DNA of 33,680 nucleotides from assembly GCA_030529665.1 (NCBI GenBank), contig JAUMWL010000012.1, positions 1-33,680 of the forward strand, read 5' to 3'. Positions 27,220 through 33,680 of this stretch are shown here, one piece after another. A model generated the notes under the pieces. That model was not told where the DNA came from and made no database searches. It saw only the letters and a program-made list of their open reading frames with translations. The first letter of the stretch is position 1. Every line of letters begins with the position of its first letter. Both the position numbers and the translations under genes were made by a program. This DNA comes from Coriobacteriales bacterium (GTDB lineage Bacteria; Actinomycetota; Coriobacteriia; Coriobacteriales; Atopobiaceae).

Positions 27220-27771
27220 ATGGTCGGCATGAAAACGTTCAAGTCATTTGACGACTGCATCTCCGCCTACATGGACGGTCTGAACGCGATTGTTGAACCC
27301 AGGGTCGCAAGAGCCTCACAGCCAAACGTCGTTCCCCGTGCGAGGAAGTACTACGAGCGGTTCGTTGAAATGAGGTTGTCGCGGAACAGGACAATCGATG
27401 ACGTCGTCGACTATTCAAGGATCATGTTCTGTCTCTACGAGTCCATAATCGAAAACGACATGAATCCAATCGACGACTTCGACTACGACCGTTACGCACT
27501 CGACCCCGTCACGATCATCGAGGCGATGCGGTCAGAAGAAGGCCGCGGCCTCTTCCGTCGCCAAGGCTCGAAGTTGTTCGACACGAACGAGACCTATGAG
27601 ATTGGAACCTGTGTCATAGTTATCGCCATAATCGTGCTGTTTACCTCGCTATATGATGTCGATGATTCTGAAGAGGGCGATGATAATGAGTACTGGCGTA
27701 GTTGTCACTCACCTGTCCCAACTCCAGCGCTATCTCAACGACAACAATGTCGTCGAGGTCATAACGCGTGA
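27220..27771 (+). CDS. Hypothetical protein with C-terminal membrane segment, probable 3' part of the broken gene
   Basis: 183 residues. Soluble, helical and rich in Asp, Arg and Tyr (YYERFVEMRLSRNRTIDDVVDYSRIMF), then one hydrophobic segment (TCVIVIAIIVLFTSLYDV, about 128-145) and an acidic tail. There is no Shine-Dalgarno sequence before ATG 27220 or 27229, which fits a 3' fragment. The end overlaps the next gene by 86 bases, so its last 28 residues may not be ancestral. No family recognised. Position directly upstream of the membrane/coiled-coil gene and the AAA+ gene suggests one operon. Confidence 0.5.
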   Translation: MVGMKTFKSFDDCISAYMDGLNAIVEPRVARASQPNVVPRARKYYERFVEMRLSRNRTIDDVVDYSRIMFCLYESIIENDMNPIDDFDYDRYALDPVTIIEAMRSEEGRGLFRRQGSKLFDTNETYEIGTCVIVIAIIVLFTSLYDVDDSEEGDDNEYWRSCHSPVPTPALSQRQQCRRGHNA

Positions 27772-28489
27772 CCATAACAAGAGGATCAGGCGGTACTTCA
27801 ACGTCATCTTGGATGACCCGCAGACAAAGCAAAAGGAACTGGCCGAACAGGCTGTCAGAATGATCCAAGACAACAGTCGCAGCTTGGACTCCCTCCTGAA
27901 CAACACCCAGATCCTCTCGGGCATTGGCTACGCGAACATGGCACTCAGCGCGGTGAACCTCTGCGCAACTTGCGCAGGGTTCGCAATAATCTACATGGAG
28001 ATGCAGCAGATAAGCTCCGACATCAACCAGCACTTGTCACAGCTCGATGAGACCGTGCGGAAGAGCTTCGACATCGACCGCCAGTTCAGGCTCGACAAGG
28101 TGCTCGCCGACCACAACGACATGCTCGACAGCATGAAGCGACAACGGCCCTACTCCGAGCAAAAGATGCGCAAGCTCGTCGACAGCGAGCACCGAATGAT
28201 CACGCTCCTCATCAACACGCTCAGAGCCGACGTGTCGAACGACCAAGGCTCGCTTATCGTGTCGCTGTTCTCGCTGATGGGCATGTTCACCGCATCGCTC
28301 TGCTATTTCGACGAAATCTACTACTTCAACAATCCAAAGTGCAATGGGCTCGCGAACCCTTGGCACACATCGCATGACAACTGGATGGGCGTCTATGAGA
28401 CCATGTGCGAAGAGTGGTTCGTCAAGAAGCTACAAGACTACGGCGTCTTGGAGCTGGGCCTTCGCACGTGGGATGCGGACGTGCTGTAA
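27686..28489 (+). CDS. Membrane/coiled-coil protein of the AAA+ locus, shortened by an in-frame stop
   Basis: 267 residues. Helical N-terminus, then a Gly/Ala-rich hydrophobic stretch (GIGYANMALSAVNLCATCAGFAIIYM, about 84-109), and a heptad-like region (QISSDINQHLSQLDETVRK). A second weak hydrophobic segment lies at about 192-209 (GSLIVSLFSLMGMFTASLCYF). The start ATG follows AGAGGG. The TAA at 28487-28489 is followed in the same frame by 71 more codons (28496-28711) without their own ribosome site, which end in an ATGA overlap with the AAA+ gene. This suggests an original protein of about 340 residues cut by a nonsense change. Function unknown; a membrane partner of the ATPase is inferred from position. 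Confidence 0.65.
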   Translation: MSTGVVVTHLSQLQRYLNDNNVVEVITRDHNKRIRRYFNVILDDPQTKQKELAEQAVRMIQDNSRSLDSLLNNTQILSGIGYANMALSAVNLCATCAGFAIIYMEMQQISSDINQHLSQLDETVRKSFDIDRQFRLDKVLADHNDMLDSMKRQRPYSEQKMRKLVDSEHRMITLLINTLRADVSNDQGSLIVSLFSLMGMFTASLCYFDEIYYFNNPKCNGLANPWHTSHDNWMGVYETMCEEWFVKKLQDYGVLELGLRTWDADVL

Positions 28490-28495
28490 AACAGC

Positions 28496-28711
28496 ATGCT
28501 CATGCAAATCGTCGACGCCAGAACGGAGGTCGAGGACAACCAGACCCTCATCGTTGCGTTTGGGAACAAAGGAGCCCTGCAGCGCTATCGGGAGCTCTCC
28601 AAGAAAGATGTCGTCAGCACCATACACAATGCCTACCGCGAAGCGGCGGACGACGCGGAAGGGGCTGAGGAGGCCTTTGAGGACGCACTTCGGAGGGTGG
28701 AGCTGGCATGA
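28496..28711 (+). pseudogene. In-frame C-terminal remnant of the preceding gene
   Basis: 71 codons in the same frame as 27686-28489, separated by TAA AAC AGC. No ribosome site precedes the ATG at 28496. The acidic helical sequence ([21 protein letters not shown]) reads as a normal protein end. The stop overlaps the ATG of the AAA+ gene (ATGA at 28708-28711). Alternatively it is a tiny separate protein made by reinitiation at ATG 28496. Confidence 0.5.
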
Positions 28712-29814
28712 GGGGCCATGCCGCGAGCGCAAACGTGAGGCACGCCTATGACGTGCTCGTCGCGGCTTGCGACCAGATAGACGAAATCCGTATGAGATCT
28801 CGTTCGGAGTCGCTTCGGGAGCTGCTCGCCAGGGACGTCTACGCCTTCGTCAGCTATGTGTCTACGGACGGAGCCGACAAGCGCTACAGTCTCTTTGACC
28901 TGCTCTGCCAGGGAGGCGCGTATCCAGTCTCCCGTCTTGGACACGGACATGTGTCACACGACGTGCCTGAAGCGCTTCCGATTGTCTGTGACTTCGACCA
29001 CAAGGTGATGACAGGTCACGATATCAAAGTGTCCGACCTCTACATCTCGTTCTTCTACGAACTCGGAAGGTACCTATCCAGCGGCCCTGACAAGCGACAG
29101 ACGGACTCCGCCCGTTATCGCTACCACCTTCAGTCCCTGAGGGCATACGTTAGCGAGTACGAGCCCGAGGTCTCTGACGGGCAGACCACGGCCACAATAT
29201 CCAACCCTGAGCACACGTGTGGAGAAGGAGAATCCACCGTCGTGCCAGAACGCGACGATACGGGTGCATCATCGACTGATGCCGACGATTCCGAGCCGCA
29301 GAAGACCCTCGAGGAGCTGCTTGAGGAGTTGAACGGCCTGATTGGCTTGGGAGGCGTCAAGCACGAGGTCAATTCCCTGATCAACCTGATGAGGATCAAC
29401 CAGATGCGCGCATCCCAGGGCCTGCGGGTACCGAACGTCTCGAAGCACCTCGTCTTCCTCGGCAATCCAGGCACGGGCAAGACGACCGTGGCACGCCTGC
29501 TATCCAAGATTTACCAGCAGCTCGGTGTCCTGGAGACCGGTCAACTCGTCGAGGTCGACCGTGCGGGCCTTGTCGCTGGCTACGTCGGCCAGACCGCACT
29601 CAAGACCAAAGAGAAGATAGGCGAGGCGATGGGAGGAGTTTTGTTCGTGGATGAGGCCTACACCTTGGCAAAGGATGGAACCGACTTCGGCCAGGAGGCG
29701 ATAGACACCATACCGTCTTCCGCTTGCTGCCATTTCTGTCACCCTGTCGCACAAGCCATTGTACCAGCACCAAGCATCCGTAAGACCAAGCCTACGTATG
29801 GACTCGCCAAATGA
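28708..29814 (+). CDS. AAA+ ATPase of SpoVK/CbbX type, truncated after Walker B
   Basis: 368 residues. Residues 1-150 are an unrecognised helical domain ([21 protein letters not shown]). Residues 155-200 are a variable linker. From 203 the CbbX/SpoVK/EccA-type AAA+ domain begins: [14 protein letters not shown], Walker [10 protein letters not shown] (252-260), the pore-loop-like [13 protein letters not shown], and Walker [11 protein letters not shown] (311-320). After FGQEAIDTI (335, base about 29712) family resemblance stops; sensor 1, the arginine finger and the C-terminal lid are missing, replaced by 33 unrelated residues. An ATPase lacking these cannot be expected to work. The start is coupled by ATGA to the previous frame, with GGAGGGTGGAG ahead. 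Confidence 0.75.
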   Translation: MRGHAASANVRHAYDVLVAACDQIDEIRMRSRSESLRELLARDVYAFVSYVSTDGADKRYSLFDLLCQGGAYPVSRLGHGHVSHDVPEALPIVCDFDHKVMTGHDIKVSDLYISFFYELGRYLSSGPDKRQTDSARYRYHLQSLRAYVSEYEPEVSDGQTTATISNPEHTCGEGESTVVPERDDTGASSTDADDSEPQKTLEELLEELNGLIGLGGVKHEVNSLINLMRINQMRASQGLRVPNVSKHLVFLGNPGTGKTTVARLLSKIYQQLGVLETGQLVEVDRAGLVAGYVGQTALKTKEKIGEAMGGVLFVDEAYTLAKDGTDFGQEAIDTIPSSACCHFCHPVAQAIVPAPSIRKTKPTYGLAK

Positions 29815-29866
29815 AAATGTATGCAGTGCCTACACAGAGGCGCTTAGGAACTGTAAAACAGGGTTA

Positions 29867-29908
29867 GATAACTGAGATAACTATGCTATGATAGTTATCT
29901 CAGTTATC
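29867..29908 (+). promoter_or_regulatory. Perfect 18-bp inverted repeat overlapping a -10 box (operator/promoter)
   Basis: GATAACTGAGATAACTAT (29867-29884) and its exact inverse (29891-29908) flank GCTATG. Each arm contains two direct GATAACT units, so four half-sites are arranged in two pairs. TATGAT (29887-29892) is a good -10 at the centre, with TTAGAT at 29864-29869 as a weak -35 at 17 bases. The ATPase gene starts 21 bases after the repeat. This layout fits a repressor site covering a promoter. Confidence 0.7.
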
Positions 29909-29928
29909 AATACGGTTTTGGAGCGAGC

Positions 29929-31749
29929 ATGGAAGAGGCATCTGACGGCACAGAGATAGAACGCATTCACAGACAGATTTCGGAACTGCCCGTGGGGAGT
30001 ATCAGCTACAAGACCATCAAAGGTAAGGTCCAACCATACCTGCAATGGACACAGGACGGTAGGACCAGAAGCCGTTACCTCAAGGCTGATAATCGGGATT
30101 TGGTCATTGCACAGGTAGAGAAGCGCAAACAGCTGGAAGCTCGGCTCAGGGAGCTCGAGAGTCAGCAGAGAACGAGCACTGAGGCTCACATACATGCTGC
30201 CCCTTCACCAACCTCACTGCCAGAGTTTTACACGAACTGCCTCGTCGGTGCGCGGCTTGAGCGATTCGCCTCCATGGTCGAGTGCTGGAAGCATCGCGAT
30301 TGCTTCATGGAGCTTGCAGACTATCTCCAGAATCCGCAAAATTGGCGCGTGCTCGTGCTCTACGGTCTTCGCAGGACAGGCAAGTCAACAATGTTGCGTC
30401 AGGCGGTGCTCCGCATGAGCCCTGAAGAGCGTGCACGCACCGCCTACATTTCAATCACACCCGCTGACACACTTGGCAATCTCAACCGCGACCTCCGCCG
30501 CCTTTCGGACGCCGGATATCGAAACGTCTTCATCGACGAGGTCACGATGCTTGACGACTTCATCGAGTCTGCATCGCTATTCTCAGACATTTACGCCGCG
30601 ATGGGTATGAAGGTAGTGCTCTCGGGAACCTACTCGCTTGGCTTCCTCTTTTCTGAGGACGAACAGCTCTATGACCGGTGCACGCTCGTCCACACCACGC
30701 TCATCCCCTACCGAGAGTTCGAACGGGTACTTGGCATCGGCGGAATAGATGAATACATTCGTTACGGTGGAACGATGAGCATGGGTGGCAGGGATTACAA
30801 CAAGCGCTCGACCTTTGCCTCGGCAGCATCGGCAGGAGAATACGTGGACAGCGCCATCGCGCGCAACATACAGCACTCGCTCCGGTGCTACCAGCATGAG
30901 GGACACTTTCGCCACCTGCAGGACCTCTACGAGGCGCACGAACTGACCAGCGCCATCAACCGCGTGGTAGAGGATATCAACCACCGCTTCACGGTGGATG
31001 TACTGGCCCGCGACTTCGTCTCTGCAGATCTTGCTCTCTCGACTAAGAACCTCCGCCGCGACCCGAATTCCCCCAGCGATGTACTCGAACGGGTGGACGT
31101 CGAGGCGGTCACCAATCGACTGCGCGAGCTGCTCGAGGTTCTCAACGCCGATGAGCGTACCGTCGCAATTGATAAGACCCATGCAATAGAGATCAAAGAG
31201 TACCTCGACCTGCTCGAAGTCACGGTTGATATCCCAATTGTGGACGCATCCAACTACAACCTCATGCACTCCCATGTTGCGGTTTCGCAGCCAGGACTTC
31301 GTTATGCCCAGGCAAAGGCGCTCATCACGGCGCTGATGGACGACGATGAGTTTCGCTCCATGAAGCTTGAGGAGCGGCAGGCGGTCACGCGACGTATCCT
31401 GAGCGAGATCCGTGGACGCATGCTGGAAGACATCGTGCTACTCGAGACGGGGGCCGCATTGCCGGAAGCCAAGGTCTTCAAGCTGCAATTTCCTATCGGC
31501 GAGTTTGACATGGTCGTGTTTTGGCCCGAGTGGGGGTGCTGCTCGCTCTACGAGGTCAAGCACAGCGCTGAGGAGCACCCAAGCCAACGTCGACACCTAC
31601 TCGATCCAGAGAAGCTAACGGAGGTGGAGCGGCGATATGGTACTATTAAGGAGCGTTGTGTTCTGTATCGAGGGGAGGCTGGGGCAATCGAAGGTGTCAC
31701 GTACAAGAACGTCGAAACGTATCTGCGCTCTCTTGGAAGTGGCCAATAG
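29929..31749 (+). CDS. AAA_14-type ATPase with DUF6788-like N-terminus and PD-(D/E)XK-like C-terminus
   Basis: 606 residues. Residues 10-80 (ISELPVGSISYKTIKGKVQPY...) resemble the DUF6788 module. The ATPase core follows: P-loop GLRRTGKST (146-154), Walker B NVFIDEVTML (199-208) and LSGTYS (231-236). A winged-helix/DUF4143-like part spans about 290-480. The C-terminus has E500 (RGRMLEDIV), D527 (IGEFDMVVF) and E542-x-K544 (LYEVKHS), the PD-(D/E)XK nuclease pattern. Proteins of this build are common accessory genes with no settled role; nucleic-acid targeting in defence or mobile elements has been suggested by their domains. The ATG follows GGAGCG. It has its own operator-like promoter and is followed by a convergent hairpin. 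DNA cleavage is untested. Confidence 0.8.
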   Translation: MEEASDGTEIERIHRQISELPVGSISYKTIKGKVQPYLQWTQDGRTRSRYLKADNRDLVIAQVEKRKQLEARLRELESQQRTSTEAHIHAAPSPTSLPEFYTNCLVGARLERFASMVECWKHRDCFMELADYLQNPQNWRVLVLYGLRRTGKSTMLRQAVLRMSPEERARTAYISITPADTLGNLNRDLRRLSDAGYRNVFIDEVTMLDDFIESASLFSDIYAAMGMKVVLSGTYSLGFLFSEDEQLYDRCTLVHTTLIPYREFERVLGIGGIDEYIRYGGTMSMGGRDYNKRSTFASAASAGEYVDSAIARNIQHSLRCYQHEGHFRHLQDLYEAHELTSAINRVVEDINHRFTVDVLARDFVSADLALSTKNLRRDPNSPSDVLERVDVEAVTNRLRELLEVLNADERTVAIDKTHAIEIKEYLDLLEVTVDIPIVDASNYNLMHSHVAVSQPGLRYAQAKALITALMDDDEFRSMKLEERQAVTRRILSEIRGRMLEDIVLLETGAALPEAKVFKLQFPIGEFDMVVFWPEWGCCSLYEVKHSAEEHPSQRRHLLDPEKLTEVERRYGTIKERCVLYRGEAGAIEGVTYKNVETYLRSLGSGQ

Positions 31750-31838
31750 CCATCAGTTAACGCGAGCCTTGCCACAACCTTTCAGCTCCCACCGAAAACA
31801 CTGATCATGTGGCTCAAGCATGCGACACTGGCAACTTA

Positions 31839-31867
31839 GCACGCCCGTTTCCGGGAAACGGGCGTGC
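31839..31867. terminator. Perfect 14-bp hairpin between convergent genes
   Basis: GCACGCCCGTTTCC (31839-31852) and its exact inverse (31854-31867) share a single-base loop position, so the real loop is formed by the inner pairs. It lies 13 bases past the GH1 stop and about 90 bases after the ATPase stop. No T run on either side. Confidence 0.65.
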
Positions 31868-31879
31868 CACCCTCAAGCT

Positions 31880-33680
<1,801 letters not shown>

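Overview
The window looks like a chromosomal segment of a moderately GC-rich member of the Coriobacteriia (Actinomycetota), most likely an Olsenella/Atopobiaceae-type anaerobe. This is inferred from the AGGAGG-type ribosome sites, the gene content (two phospho-beta-glucosidases, FtsX/BceB-type exporter, GGDEF-EAL and HD-GYP proteins) and several families of long intergenic palindromes. No rRNA, tRNA, complete insertion sequence or CRISPR array was found.

Region 1 (1-9034): the end of an ABC ATPase and its overlapping FtsX-type permease, a 30-bp minisatellite, a GyrI-like protein, a convergent PF06541-type membrane protein with coiled-coil ends, a PAS/GGDEF/EAL protein, and a GH1 6-phospho-beta-glucosidase. 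Region 2 (9035-13130): an AT-rich intergenic stretch with a two-copy 72-bp element, an operator-like palindrome and a long hairpin, then a secreted GH5-CBM2 cellulase, an aldo/keto reductase and a 2-hydroxyacid dehydrogenase. Region 3 (13156-20865, minus strand): a BMP-family binding protein translationally coupled to a 1198-residue receptor (transporter-like membrane domain, extracellular beta-propeller, HD-GYP), folE, a FAD oxidoreductase and an aquaporin. Region 4 (21076-24635): an EndA-type nuclease, a second GGDEF/EAL protein and an EcsC-family protein.

Region 5 (24905-31749) is the accessory part. It holds a TPR-like protein, about 960 bases without a convincing gene, and a decaying multi-gene locus: a frame-broken gene whose break sits inside a perfect 15-bp hairpin, a membrane/coiled-coil protein cut by an in-frame TAA, and a SpoVK/CbbX-type AAA+ ATPase that loses homology after Walker B. 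Next comes an ATPase with a PD-(D/E)XK-like C-terminus, whose promoter lies in a perfect 18-bp inverted repeat. Region 6 (31880-33680): a second GH1 enzyme and, upstream, a strictly periodic 41-bp array (25 conserved plus 16 variable bases) running off the window.

Functionally, the window combines beta-glucoside/cellulose use with c-di-GMP turnover. All three c-di-GMP proteins look like phosphodiesterases and both GGDEF domains are degenerate. The best candidates for undescribed biology are the 41-bp array and its resemblance to the 30-bp array, the propeller/HD-GYP receptor operon, and the AAA+ locus.
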